64,000 bases of DNA from an uncultured Erythrobacter sp. (GCA_947499095.1 CANMMR010000005.1:127001-191000); one strand, 5' to 3'; positions 8,513-16,784 are shown, counted from the stretch's first letter. Notes: a model not told the origin generated them from the letters alone. Made by a program: numbers and translations.

Positions 8513-9583
8513 ATGAGCGAGATCGACTTCGACAAGGAAATGGTCGGCACCGTCGAAGTGTCGGACAAGGACGCCATGGACCTCGATACGCTGACGGCGT
8601 GGTTCGAAGCCAATGTCGAGGGCTTCGAAGGACCAATCAGCTATTCGAAGTTCAAGGGCGGCCAGTCGAATCCGACCTACCGGATCGACACGTCGAACCA
8701 GTCTTACGTCCTGCGCCGCCAACCCTTTGGCAAACTGCTGCCGAGCGCGCATGCGGTGGACCGCGAATACAAGGCCATGCATGCGCTCGGCCCGACCGGC
8801 TTTCCTGTGCCCAAGACCTATGGCTTGTGCGAGGACCCCGACGTCATCGGATCGAAGTTCTTCGTCATGGGCCTCGCCGACGGGCGATCCCTGTGGAACG
8901 GTGCCCTCCCCGGCATCGATCCGAAGGACCGGCGCGAAATCTACAACGCCATGATCGACACCATGGCCGAGCTGCACCTGCGCAAGCCGGACGATATCGG
9001 CTTGTCCGACTTCGGCAAGCCGACCGACTATTGCGCTCGGCAGATCAGCCGCTGGTCGAAGCAGTACAAACTCTCCGAAACCGAACACATGCCGCAGATG
9101 GAGCGGCTGATCGAATGGCTCCCGCAGACGATCCCGCCGCAGCACGAGAGCAGCGTGGTCCATGGCGACTACCGGCTCGACAACATGATCTTCGAGAAGG
9201 ACGCCAATCGCGTGCTGGCGGTACTCGACTGGGAACTATCGACGCTGGGCGATCCGATCGCGGACTTCAGCTACCTCATGCTGAACTGGCACAATCCGGC
9301 CGACGGGCGTGCGGGACTGCTCGGCCTCGACCTCGACGAACTCGGCATCCCGACGCAGCAGGAAGCGGTCGACCGCTATGTCGCGAAGACCGGCTATCCG
9401 GTGCCGCCGATGGATTGGTACTTCGCCTATAACCTGTTCCGGCTGGCCGGCATCATGCAGGGCATCAAGAAACGCGTGATCGACGGTACGGCATCGTCCG
9501 CCCATGCGAAGAACATGTCCGAACGCGTCGCGCCGCTGGTGGAGCGCGCCTATCAGTTCGCACAGGCTGCGGGGATGGACTAA
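8513..9583 (+). CDS. APH-type phosphotransferase (ACAD11 N-domain / LvaA-like kinase)
   Basis: Protein-kinase-fold phosphotransferase of 356 aa. GGQSNPTYRI (about 49-58) matches the glycine-rich loop, HGDYRLDN at 217-224 is the Brenner motif with catalytic Asp, and DWELSTLGDP (239-248) holds the metal-binding Asp. These blocks match the kinase half of ACAD11 and LvaA, which phosphorylate the 4-hydroxyl of 4-hydroxyacyl-CoAs, rather than antibiotic kinases. It lies on the same strand as the ACAD10/11-type gene, separated by adh and a 224-bp gap with a hairpin. The longer frame starting at 8399 is rejected; ATG 8513 begins MSEIDFDKE after AGAGAGA. Confidence 0.88.
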   Translation: MSEIDFDKEMVGTVEVSDKDAMDLDTLTAWFEANVEGFEGPISYSKFKGGQSNPTYRIDTSNQSYVLRRQPFGKLLPSAHAVDREYKAMHALGPTGFPVPKTYGLCEDPDVIGSKFFVMGLADGRSLWNGALPGIDPKDRREIYNAMIDTMAELHLRKPDDIGLSDFGKPTDYCARQISRWSKQYKLSETEHMPQMERLIEWLPQTIPPQHESSVVHGDYRLDNMIFEKDANRVLAVLDWELSTLGDPIADFSYLMLNWHNPADGRAGLLGLDLDELGIPTQQEAVDRYVAKTGYPVPPMDWYFAYNLFRLAGIMQGIKKRVIDGTASSAHAKNMSERVAPLVERAYQFAQAAGMD

Positions 9584-9631
9584 GGCGGCGGTGCTGCTAA
9601 CGAGCGCTCCGACACGCAAACGGAGACCAGC

Positions 9632-10456
9632 ATGAGCGCCGACCTTGAAACCCGCATCGAAGCCGCGTGGGAGGACCGCGCGAACGTGACGCCAAAATCG
9701 GGCGAAGTGCGCGAGGCGGTCGAGGCTGCGCTTAAGATGCTCGACAGCGGCGAGGGGCGCGTCGCCGAACCCGACGGCAAGGGCGGCTGGCAGGTCAACC
9801 AATGGCTCAAGAAAGCCGTACTTCTGAGCTTCCGGCTCAACGACAACCGCGTGATGGACGGCGGCAGCGCCGGTCACCCTGCCTTCGACAAGGTGCCGAG
9901 CAAGTTTGCCGGCTGGGACGACGCCCGCTTTCGCGAAGCCGGCTTCCGCGTAGTGCCCGGCGCGATCGCCCGCGAAGGCGCCTATATCGCCCCGGGCTGC
10001 GTGCTAATGCCCAGCTTCGTCAACATTGGCGCCTATGTCGGCAAGGGCACGATGGTCGATACCTGGGCCAGCATCGGCAGCTGTGCCCAGATCGGCGAGA
10101 ACTGCCACATCTCCGCCGGCGCCGGCATCGGCGGCGTGCTCGAACCCATGCAGGCCAACCCGACCATCATCGGCGACAACTGCTTCATCGGCGCGCGCAG
10201 CGAGATCGTCGAAGGTGTGATAGTCGGCGAAGGCAGCGTCGTCGCCATGGGTGTCTTCATCACCCAGTCGACCAAGATCGTCTACCGCGACACGGGCGAG
10301 ATCATCCGCGGGCACATCCCGCCCTACTCTGTCGTGGTGCCCGGCTCGCTGCCCGGCAAGGATGGCGGACCCGGCCTCGCCTGCGCCGTCATCGTCAAAA
10401 CGGTGGACGCGCGAACCCGCGAGAAAACGGGCATCAACGACTTGTTGCGCGACTGA
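9632..10456 (+). CDS. dapD: 2,3,4,5-tetrahydropyridine-2,6-dicarboxylate N-succinyltransferase
   Basis: DapD of 274 aa, the succinyl-CoA-dependent step of lysine/diaminopimelate synthesis. The N-terminal helical domain (about 1-100) is followed by a left-handed beta helix with hexapeptide repeats (for example [19 protein letters not shown] and [16 protein letters not shown]), ending in a C-terminal segment [13 protein letters not shown]. Length and order match the proteobacterial family. CGGAG precedes ATG 9632. It is flanked by unrelated genes, so probably transcribed on its own from the short gap after the kinase gene. Confidence 0.96.
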   Translation: MSADLETRIEAAWEDRANVTPKSGEVREAVEAALKMLDSGEGRVAEPDGKGGWQVNQWLKKAVLLSFRLNDNRVMDGGSAGHPAFDKVPSKFAGWDDARFREAGFRVVPGAIAREGAYIAPGCVLMPSFVNIGAYVGKGTMVDTWASIGSCAQIGENCHISAGAGIGGVLEPMQANPTIIGDNCFIGARSEIVEGVIVGEGSVVAMGVFITQSTKIVYRDTGEIIRGHIPPYSVVVPGSLPGKDGGPGLACAVIVKTVDARTREKTGINDLLRD

Positions 10457-10474
10457 TCGGCAGTCCTGTAAAAG

Positions 10475-10499
10475 GGAACATTCGCCGCTGAGGCGCGTA
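10475..10499 (+). promoter_or_regulatory. EcfG-like general stress promoter candidate
   Basis: GGAAC (10475-10479), 16 bases, then CGTA (10496-10499). This matches the alphaproteobacterial EcfG consensus GGAAC-N16/17-CGTT at 8 of 9 positions. It lies 41 bp upstream of the 10540 gene and could serve the DUF2945-DUF3008-DUF3140 genes that follow. Confidence 0.4.
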
Positions 10500-10539
10500 T
10501 CGCAGCAAATGGTCGAAACGACCGGGAGGTATTCTCACA

Positions 10540-10866
10540 ATGGAAAAGCATGATGGTCACGTCCACGTGGACGAAGTCGAAGCGAGCGGCGGCAGCAAGG
10601 AAGGCGTCGTACGCTGGGTACTCGCCGGAGGATTGCTGCTGGCGATCCTGCTCTTGTCCGTCACCTGGATCGTCCCTGCACTGATGCAAGACGATGTCGA
10701 AGAAGAGGCCACCGTAAGTGGTGAGATCTCCTCGATCGATAACGACGGCGACGGCACCGACAGCATCGTCGGTACCGGGCCTTCCGAAGACCTCGGCGGC
10801 GAAACGGAACTTACCGAAGAGGGGCAGGTTGTTAACGAGGACGGGCTCAAAGTTATCGAAAACTAA
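10540..10866 (+). CDS. Small single-pass membrane protein, acidic C-terminal domain
   Basis: Protein of 108 aa not assigned to a family. Residues 1-25 are polar with a His/Asp-rich start (MEKHDGHVHVDEVE); residues about 26-50 form one transmembrane helix (WVLAGGLLLAILLLSVTWIV); the remaining 58 residues are strongly acidic. GGGAGG lies 11 nt upstream of the ATG. An EcfG-like promoter lies upstream and three stress-associated small genes follow 17 bp downstream, so a stress role is plausible but unproven. Confidence 0.65.
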   Translation: MEKHDGHVHVDEVEASGGSKEGVVRWVLAGGLLLAILLLSVTWIVPALMQDDVEEEATVSGEISSIDNDGDGTDSIVGTGPSEDLGGETELTEEGQVVNEDGLKVIEN

Positions 10867-10883
10867 TCTGCCGAGATGACCTT

Positions 10884-11114
10884 ATGATGAGCAATTCCAA
10901 CAGCTTTCAGACCGACCAATATGTCGAGTGGAATTGGGGCAACGGCAAGGGCAAGGGTCAGATCAAGGAGCGCTTCGAGCGTGAGGTGACGCGCACGCTC
11001 CAGGGCAGCGAAGTCACCAAGGATGGCGACGAGGACAATCCGGCCTACCTGATCAAGCAGGAAGACGGCGACGAGGTGCTCAAGCGCGGCTCCGAACTTT
11101 CGGCGCAGAACTGA
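10884..11114 (+). CDS. DUF2945 (hypervirulence-associated TUDOR-like) protein
   Basis: Protein of 76 aa with the DUF2945 pattern: a hydrophilic barrel beginning YVEWNWGNGKGKGQI, central G-E-V and EDNPAYLIKQEDGDEVLKRGSEL. The family is small, cytosolic and of unknown biochemical function, common in soil and marine bacteria and some fungi. Start is ATG ATG (10884 or 10887). Its stop overlaps the DUF3008 start (TGATG at 11112-11116), so the two are translationally coupled. Confidence 0.85.
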   Translation: MMSNSNSFQTDQYVEWNWGNGKGKGQIKERFEREVTRTLQGSEVTKDGDEDNPAYLIKQEDGDEVLKRGSELSAQN

Positions 11115-11305
11115 TGCCGAAAGCCAAAAGCAAGGCACAGCAGCAGGCTGCCGGAGCCGCCCTGTCCGCCAAGCGCGGAGAGACGAAAGTGTCCGACCTG
11201 CAGGGCGCATCCAAGGACATGTACGAGAGCATGAGCGAGGACGAGCTCGACGAAATGGCGTCGACCGACCGCTCCGACCTGCCCGACACAGCGGACGACG
11301 ATTGA
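11114..11305 (+). CDS. DUF3008 family protein
   Basis: Protein of 63 aa. The pattern MPKAKSKAQQQAAGAALSAK, then KVSDLQGASKDMYESM and an acidic tail, is diagnostic of DUF3008. Lysine- and alanine-rich first half, acidic second half; no known function. It is coupled on both sides by TGATG overlaps, to DUF2945 before and DUF3140 after, which makes one translational unit. Confidence 0.88.
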   Translation: MPKAKSKAQQQAAGAALSAKRGETKVSDLQGASKDMYESMSEDELDEMASTDRSDLPDTADDD

Positions 11306-11634
11306 TGGACGACGACAAGAAGGACGAGGTCTATTCCGACTTCACCGACTGCGTGAACATGCAGCCGAAAGAACTCGAGGAATGGCTCGAGACCGAAGAA
11401 TCGAAATCGGTCGGCGACAATGACGGCGGCGAAAGCACCGGCCACAGGTCGGGCCGCCGGATCGTCGAGATCAAGCGGACGAACAAGGACGACCTGACGG
11501 ACAGCCTGTACGAGCACATGCAAAAGGTCGTCGGCTATGTGCACCGTCACACCGCGCAAAAGCCTTCCGGCGACATCGAGGAGAGCGACTGGCGCTACAG
11601 CCTGATGAACTGGGGCCACAATCCCTGCAAGTGA
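11305..11634 (+). CDS. DUF3140 family protein
   Basis: Protein of 109 aa matching DUF3140: FTDCVNMQPKELEEWLET, ESKSVG, SGRRIVEIKR, KVVGYVHRHTAQKP and the terminal MNWGHNPCK. Possibly nucleic-acid associated by analogy with its frequent operon partners; no catalytic motif is seen. The ATG at 11305 overlaps the DUF3008 stop; a TTG at 11302 is ignored. It is the last gene of the coupled trio and convergent with the dipeptidase gene. Confidence 0.88.
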   Translation: MDDDKKDEVYSDFTDCVNMQPKELEEWLETEESKSVGDNDGGESTGHRSGRRIVEIKRTNKDDLTDSLYEHMQKVVGYVHRHTAQKPSGDIEESDWRYSLMNWGHNPCK

Positions 11635-11649
11635 GCCGACCGGGAAGGT

Positions 11650-12918
11650 TCAGTCCTCCCCGTCGCGCGGTACCCCGACAGCATATTCGATCGGCGTCGC
11701 ACTCCGTTGGCTCGCCGCATAAGCCTCTGCCGCGCGCATGACCCGCATCATGTTGCGCGAGGAAATCTTTTCGAGATCCTCCTGCGAATAGCCGCGCCGG
11801 GCCAGTTCGACGAATAGCGCCGGATATCCGGTCACGTCTTCCATACCGACCGGGCCATTGGGCATGCCGTCATAGTCCCCGCCGATCCCGATATTGTCGA
11901 TCCCGGCAATGTCACGGATATGGTCGATATGATCGGCCATGTCGGAGATAGTCGATACCGGCGCACGGTCTTCCGCGTCCCACACCGCCAGCTGCGCTTC
12001 GACTTCGTCGGGCCGACCGGGAAGCAGAGCTTCGAGCCGCGCCTGCTCCGCCGCGCGATTGGCGGAATGCTGGCGCAGATCTTCGGTCAGGAACCACGGC
12101 AACGCCACGACCATCACGATGCCACCATTCTGCGGCAGGCGGGCAAGCACGCTGTCCGGCACATTCCGCAAATGCCCGTTGATCGCCCGCGCGCCGGAGT
12201 GGCTGAAGATCACCGGTGCCCCCGCCACGTCGAGCGCATCGTGCATCGCCTCTTCGCTGACATGGCTGAGATCGACCAGCATGCCGATGCGATTCATCTC
12301 GCGCACGACATCCACGCCGAAAGCGTTCAATCCGCCATGCTGCGGTGCATCGGTCGCGCTATCGGCCCAGCTCAGCGTGGTGCCATGCGTGAGCGTCATA
12401 TAGCGCGCACCGAGGTCGTACATCTGGCGCAGTACGGCGAGGCTCGATCCGATCGAGTGCCCGCCTTCCATCCCGAGGAGAGAGGCCACGCGGCCCGCCG
12501 CCATCGCCTGCTCGACCTCGTCGGCAGTCAGCGCAAATTGCAGCGCATCGGGATAGCGCGCGATCAACCGCTTGGTCACGTCGATCTGCTCGATCGTCGC
12601 CTGCACGGCCTCGGGTTCCGGCAGGCTGGCGCTGACATAGACCGACCACCATTGCGCGCTGACCTTGCCGGTCCGAAGCCGCGTCAGGTCGGTGTGCATC
12701 GCGGCCCGGTCCTCGGTCGCGGTGTCGAGCGTGTCGGCGAAATCGAAATCGTTGATCCGATTGTCGAACCGGCCGCGCAGTTGGATCGGCACGTCGTTAT
12801 GGCCATCCCACACCGGTGCCGCTTCGAGCGCGGCTGCGGCGGTTTGCTCGGCCCGGTCCTGTGCGGCGAGCGGGCTGGTCGTGATGAGTAACGCGGCGGC
12901 GAGAGCGAGTGTGCGCAT
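11650..12918 (-). CDS. Membrane dipeptidase, M19 (renal dipeptidase-like), exported
   Basis: Zinc dipeptidase of 422 aa. Signal peptide MRTLALAAALLITTSPLAAQ at 1-20; metal-binding WDGHNDVPIQL (HxD) near residue 40; further ligands in LLGMEGGHSIG and VIFSHSG; GIGGDYDGM near the C terminus. It hydrolyses dipeptides, possibly including D-residue or beta-lactam-like ones, in the periplasm. The start at 12918 is chosen over 13038 because it gives a clean signal peptide and follows AAGGGGTTCC. Divergent from the DUF427 gene. Confidence 0.92.
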   Translation of the reverse strand: MRTLALAAALLITTSPLAAQDRAEQTAAAALEAAPVWDGHNDVPIQLRGRFDNRINDFDFADTLDTATEDRAAMHTDLTRLRTGKVSAQWWSVYVSASLPEPEAVQATIEQIDVTKRLIARYPDALQFALTADEVEQAMAAGRVASLLGMEGGHSIGSSLAVLRQMYDLGARYMTLTHGTTLSWADSATDAPQHGGLNAFGVDVVREMNRIGMLVDLSHVSEEAMHDALDVAGAPVIFSHSGARAINGHLRNVPDSVLARLPQNGGIVMVVALPWFLTEDLRQHSANRAAEQARLEALLPGRPDEVEAQLAVWDAEDRAPVSTISDMADHIDHIRDIAGIDNIGIGGDYDGMPNGPVGMEDVTGYPALFVELARRGYSQEDLEKISSRNMMRVMRAAEAYAASQRSATPIEYAVGVPRDGED

Positions 12919-12982
12919 ATTTGGAACCCCTTGCGATGTCGTGGGCTGTCCTAGCAAAGACAGACTGCAAGAAAAGGCGGGA

Positions 12983-13276
12983 ATGATGACGATAGAAGCA
13001 CGATGGAATGGCGAGACCCTGGCGCGGAGCGACGACACCGTGATCGTCGAGGGAAATCATTATTTCCCGGGAAAGGATGTGTCGCGCGGCGTTCTGACGA
13101 CCAGCGACAAGACCACCACCTGTCCGTGGAAAGGCAGGGCCCAGTACCACTCGATCAATGCGGGCGACGCGATAAATCCCGACGCCGCATGGTACTATCC
13201 CGAACCGAAACCCGACGCAGCGCATATCAAGGGCCGCATCGCTTTCTGGAACGGTGTGGAAGTGGTCGAGGTTTGA
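12983..13276 (+). CDS. DUF427 domain protein
   Basis: Protein of 97 aa (96 if the second ATG is used). The conserved EGNHYFPG, TTCPWKG, AWYYPEP and RIAFWNGVEV blocks define DUF427, a single beta-rich domain of unknown function found in bacteria and fungi. GGCGGGA precedes the tandem ATGs. Its stop TGA overlaps the TTG start of the DUF3253 gene, forming an operon with it and the DoxX-like gene. Confidence 0.9.
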   Translation: MMTIEARWNGETLARSDDTVIVEGNHYFPGKDVSRGVLTTSDKTTTCPWKGRAQYHSINAGDAINPDAAWYYPEPKPDAAHIKGRIAFWNGVEVVEV

Positions 13277-13509
13277 GCGACGTCGAGGCCAAAATTCTGG
13301 AAATGCTCGGTCAACGCGCAGAGGGCGCGACGATATGCCCCAGCGAGGTGGCCCGCTGTCTAGCTCCCGATGATTGGCGGGCGGGGATGAGCGCGGTGCA
13401 TTGTGCGACCGATAGGCTGGTCAGTCGCGGGGAAATCTCGCTCAGCTGGCGAGGCGAGCCCATGCCGCGTCGCGCAGGCCCCTACCGTATCGGCAGGCCA
13501 ACCCGATGA
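13273..13509 (+). CDS. DUF3253 protein, TTG start
   Basis: Protein of 78 aa: a compact winged-helix-like domain with PSEVARCLAPDDWRAGM and GPYRI near the end, matching DUF3253 (unknown function). The only start that includes the conserved N terminus is TTG at 13273, overlapping the DUF427 stop as TTGA, preceded by GAGG. The stop overlaps the next ATG (ATGA at 13506-13509), so all three genes are translationally linked. Confidence 0.8.
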   Translation: MSDVEAKILEMLGQRAEGATICPSEVARCLAPDDWRAGMSAVHCATDRLVSRGEISLSWRGEPMPRRAGPYRIGRPTR

Positions 13510-13908
13510 CCCGCCTGGTCGTCAGGCTGCTGCTGGCGATAGTCTATGCGGTCGCCGGCTACCTGCACCTCGCTCGGCCGGAACCGTTCCTTGCGATCAT
13601 GCCGCCTTGGGTGCCCTTGGCCGAGGCGGTCGTGTTCTGGACCGGCATCGCCGAACTGCTGGGTGCAGCTGCTCTGTTGCAGGGAGTCTCGATACCGTTG
13701 CGGCGAGCCGGCGCGATCGGCCTGGCGCTTTACGCAGTATGTGTTTTTTCCGGCGAATATCCACCACTTCGCGCTCGACATGGCGCGCCCCGATGGCGGG
13801 TTGGGGCTCGGCTATCACATACCGAGAATGTTCGCGCAGCCGCTCGTCATCTGGCTGACGCTGTGGTCCGGCGGCGTCACGGACTGGCCGTTTCGCCGCC
13901 GGTCCTGA
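13506..13908 (+). pseudogene. DoxX-like membrane protein with a frameshift
   Basis: From ATG 13506 the frame encodes a DoxX-like membrane protein (LHLARPEPFLAIMPPWVP, GIAELLGAAALL, GAIGLALYAVCVF). After the six T bases at 13744-13749 this frame turns into nonsense, while the +1 frame continues the family pattern: PANIHHFALDMARP, then GYHIPRMFAQPLVIWLTLW, ending at 13908. Removing one T restores one protein of about 133 aa. Either a real inactivating frameshift, a sequencing error in the homopolymer, or slippage-dependent expression. Confidence 0.75.
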
Positions 13909-13914
13909 GCAAGA

Positions 13915-14166
13915 TCAGCTCATGTGCTTCGAGACGGCGCCCGTCATCTTGAACATTGAGATCTGTTCCTTGCCGATCACCGCGCCGAGCTTGTCGTCGG
14001 GATTGATCATGCGCTTGTCCTTGGAATCCTGCAGGTTGTTCGCCTTGATGTGATCCCACACCTTCGACGTGACCTGGGCGCGGGTCATCGGCCCCTTGCC
14101 GACCACGTTTTCCAGTTCCGGCGTCAGATTCACCGGCTTCTGCAGTGCGTTGTTCTTGCCAGCCAT
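13915..14166 (-). CDS. SWIB/MDM2 domain protein
   Basis: Protein of 83 aa that is nearly all one SWIB domain: LTPELENVVGKGPMTRAQV, VWDHIKANNLQD, KRMINPDDKLGAVIG. SWIB domains occur in eukaryotic chromatin remodellers and in a few bacterial proteins; stand-alone copies in Proteobacteria have no settled role but may bind DNA or nucleoid proteins. A GGAAAGGAATTATC region precedes the start. It lies 25 bp after the PEBP gene on the same strand, so probably the same transcript. Confidence 0.9.
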   Translation of the reverse strand: MAGKNNALQKPVNLTPELENVVGKGPMTRAQVTSKVWDHIKANNLQDSKDKRMINPDDKLGAVIGKEQISMFKMTGAVSKHMS

Positions 14167-14191
14167 GATAATTCCTTTCCTTGGCTATGCT

Positions 14192-14776
14192 TCAATCATC
14201 GTCGTCGAGATCCTCGAGGTCCAGTTCTTCGACCTGATGGCCTTCGAACCGGGCAGTGAGGACCGCGGCGGCGGTCACGTGTCCGTCCAGATTGCGGACG
14301 AGTTCCTCATGCGTCGCACCCGGCATCAACGTGAGTGGGAGATCGACGGCAAAAAGCTGGAACAGGTAACGATGCTCTTCGCCCAGCGGCGGATCGGGCA
14401 GCAGCCATTCGGAATTGCCGTGAGCGTTCTTGCCGGTGCGCGGCGGGACTTCGCCTTCGAGCAGCTTTCCCTTCTGGCCAGGCAGCCCCCAAACCGTCCA
14501 ATGCACCTGGCCCGTATCGAGATCTTCTGCGACCAGCACCAGTTCCTGCGTGCCCGGTGGCGGGGCAGTCCATTCGAGCGGCGGCGCGACCGCGTCCTCT
14601 TCGATCGCGGTGAAAGAGGGATCGAGCTCGCCACCGTGGCGGAAAGCGTCGCTCGCCAGCGCGAAGCCGGAGCGACCCAGAGCCTTCTCGTCGGCCACCT
14701 TCGCCAAGGTGGGTGCGTGTGCAACCTCACCTCCCCCGATCGCCTGCTGGACCCAACCCGGTACGCCGCTCGACAT
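14192..14776 (-). CDS. YbhB/YbcL family PEBP-like protein
   Basis: Phosphatidylethanolamine-binding-protein fold of 194 aa. Visible blocks: APPLEWTAPPPGTQELVLVAED, VHWTVWGLP, GKNAHGNSEWLLPDPP, HRYLFQLFAVD. There is no signal peptide, so cytosolic; it ends in a run of acidic residues (EELDLEDLDDDD). Bacterial members are loosely linked to stress and lipid or ligand binding. ATG 14776 is chosen over the longer frame because AAAGGAG precedes it and the family pattern begins just after. Likely co-transcribed with the SWIB gene. Confidence 0.9.
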   Translation of the reverse strand: MSSGVPGWVQQAIGGGEVAHAPTLAKVADEKALGRSGFALASDAFRHGGELDPSFTAIEEDAVAPPLEWTAPPPGTQELVLVAEDLDTGQVHWTVWGLPGQKGKLLEGEVPPRTGKNAHGNSEWLLPDPPLGEEHRYLFQLFAVDLPLTLMPGATHEELVRNLDGHVTAAAVLTARFEGHQVEELDLEDLDDDD

Positions 14777-15011
14777 GCATGCTCCTTTGCCCGACGCACG
14801 GCTTCGCGCGCCTTTCGATGGGTAAGTAAGGCACAGAGACGGGACGAAAACCATGCACGATGGAGGAATTTGCACCGTTTTCCCCCCGTAAAAACCGAAA
14901 TTCTACTTTTCCGCTGCCCTTGCGCTCCATCCTTGATCAGCACGGATTAATCCCGCATGCCTGAAAGACGGTTTCTGCCTATCGGTCACCGCAAGAATAT
15001 GGAGACATCGC

Positions 15012-16436
15012 ATGTCTATGGGTCGCGCCATTCTCAGTGCCACTTTGGCCGTCTCGCTCGCCGCTTGCGGTGGAGGCGGCGGTAGCGGAACCACCAGTCG
15101 CAGCGGCGGCGGGCCGACCGGCGGCGGGACCGACCAATGCTCGCTGGGCGAGCGTCAGGATTGGGTCCTCGGCCAGATGAACGAATGGTATCTGTTCCCC
15201 GACCTGCTCGACACCTCGGTTTCAAAATCGAATCATGCGAGCGTCCAGTCCTATATCAACGCACTGGTCGCGCCTGCGCGGGCCCAGAACCGCGATCGCT
15301 TCTTCACCTACATCACCTCGATCGAGGAGGAGAACGACCTCATCCAGAACGGGTCGAACGCAGGCTTCGGCATTCGGCTGACCTACGACATCGACGCGCG
15401 GCGGGTATTCGTGGTCGAAGCGTTCGAGAATGCACCAGCCTTGGCCGAAGGGATCGACCGGGGCACGGAAATTCTTGCTATCGCCGGGCAGAACGTGGCC
15501 GACATCATGGCTGCCAATCCCGACAACCCCGCAGGCGCGGTGAGCAATGCACTTGGGCCGAGCGAGCCTGGCGTCCAGCGCAACCTACGGATCCGCCAGC
15601 CCGACGGAACCCGCAGGACGGCTCTCGTTACCAAGGCGGAGTACAATCTGGATCCGCTGTCCGATCGGTATGGCTCGCTCATTCTCGACAATGGCGGCAC
15701 GAAGGTCGGATATCTCAACCTGCGGACCTTCATCATCGATGATGCGTCGCGCCAGCTACGCGAAGCTTTCACTCAGTTCCAGGCGCAAGGCATCGAGCAG
15801 GTGATCCTCGATTTCCGTTACAACGGGGGCGGCCTCGTCTCGGTAGCGGAACTGCTTGGGGATTTGCTGGCGGCGGACAAGGTCGGTCAGGAATTCTCGA
15901 CCACTATCTTTCGCAGCTCCAAGAGCGCCAATAACGAAACCTACAACTTCAGCTCGCAGCCTCAGGCGATCACAGCAATGAAAATCGCGGTGATCGGGAC
16001 CGACGGTACGGCATCAGCAAGCGAACTCTTGCCGAATGCGTTCATTCCCTACCTCAGCCAGAACATCGCTCTTGTCGGCAGCGATACCTTCGGCAAGCCC
16101 GTCGGCCAGATCGCCCGCGATCGCTCTGCCTGCGACGACCGCCTGCGCGTGGTCGCCTTCCGCTCGATCAATCGCGACGACAATGGCGACTATTACGACG
16201 GCCTCGCCTCGGTCATGCCGCGCACCTGCGCAGCGGCGGACGATTTCCTGGTACCGCTCGGCGATCCGCGCGAAGCCTCGATTTCGAGCGCGCTGGATTT
16301 CCTCGCCGGGCGCAGCTGCACTGCGATCGGCGCCGCCGACAAGGGCGGCACCGTGCAGGCCCGCATGCCGGAGCGCGAATTGATGATGCCAAGCGAGCCG
16401 AGCGCTGCGCAGCTACGCATCCCGGGGCTCTTCTGA
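15012..16436 (+). CDS. S41 family peptidase, lipoprotein
   Basis: Carboxyl-terminal-processing-type serine protease of 474 aa. Lipoprotein signal with a VSLAAC lipobox at about residue 19, followed by a Gly/Ser-rich linker. A PDZ-like segment spans about 130-210 and the S41 core runs from GYLNLRTFI. The catalytic Ser lies in GTASASELLP, and a Lys in TFGKPVGQ fits the usual Ser-Lys dyad. Anchored in the membrane and facing the periplasm; probably degrades damaged envelope proteins. GGAGA precedes the start. The next gene begins 12 bp downstream. Confidence 0.93.
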   Translation: MSMGRAILSATLAVSLAACGGGGGSGTTSRSGGGPTGGGTDQCSLGERQDWVLGQMNEWYLFPDLLDTSVSKSNHASVQSYINALVAPARAQNRDRFFTYITSIEEENDLIQNGSNAGFGIRLTYDIDARRVFVVEAFENAPALAEGIDRGTEILAIAGQNVADIMAANPDNPAGAVSNALGPSEPGVQRNLRIRQPDGTRRTALVTKAEYNLDPLSDRYGSLILDNGGTKVGYLNLRTFIIDDASRQLREAFTQFQAQGIEQVILDFRYNGGGLVSVAELLGDLLAADKVGQEFSTTIFRSSKSANNETYNFSSQPQAITAMKIAVIGTDGTASASELLPNAFIPYLSQNIALVGSDTFGKPVGQIARDRSACDDRLRVVAFRSINRDDNGDYYDGLASVMPRTCAAADDFLVPLGDPREASISSALDFLAGRSCTAIGAADKGGTVQARMPERELMMPSEPSAAQLRIPGLF

Positions 16437-16448
16437 TCCGGACGATGC

Positions 16449-16784
16449 ATGGCTGAGAAACAGTACACCAGCTTCGCGGATTTCTGGCCATTCTATCTGC
16501 GCGAACACTCGCGCCCCGGCACGCGCGCCCTACACTATATCGGCACGTCGCTGGTCGTGGCGTTGGCCATCTTAGCCCTTGTGACTGCAAACTGGTGGCT
16601 GCTCGCAGCCATGCCGGTCGCCGGATATTTCTTCGCCTGGATCGCGCATTTCGCGCATGAGAAGAACCGGCCGGCGACCTTTACCTATCCGCTCTGGAGC
16701 CTCGGTGCCGATTTTCGCAAGTGGTGGCTATGGCTGACGGGACGTCTCGGCCCCGAGCTCGAACGCGCAGGCGTCGAGCGCTAG
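16449..16784 (+). CDS. DUF962 (Mpo1-like) membrane protein
   Basis: Protein of 111 aa with the DUF962 pattern: FADFWPFYLREHSRPGTRALHYIGT, two central hydrophobic helices, and IAHFAHEKNRPATF. Conserved His residues match those of yeast Mpo1, an iron-dependent dioxygenase in 2-hydroxy fatty acid alpha-oxidation; bacterial members are little studied. Located 12 bp after the S41 peptidase gene on the same strand. Its stop shares the CTAG at 16781-16784 with the convergent DUF3429 gene. Confidence 0.9.
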   Translation: MAEKQYTSFADFWPFYLREHSRPGTRALHYIGTSLVVALAILALVTANWWLLAAMPVAGYFFAWIAHFAHEKNRPATFTYPLWSLGADFRKWWLWLTGRLGPELERAGVER

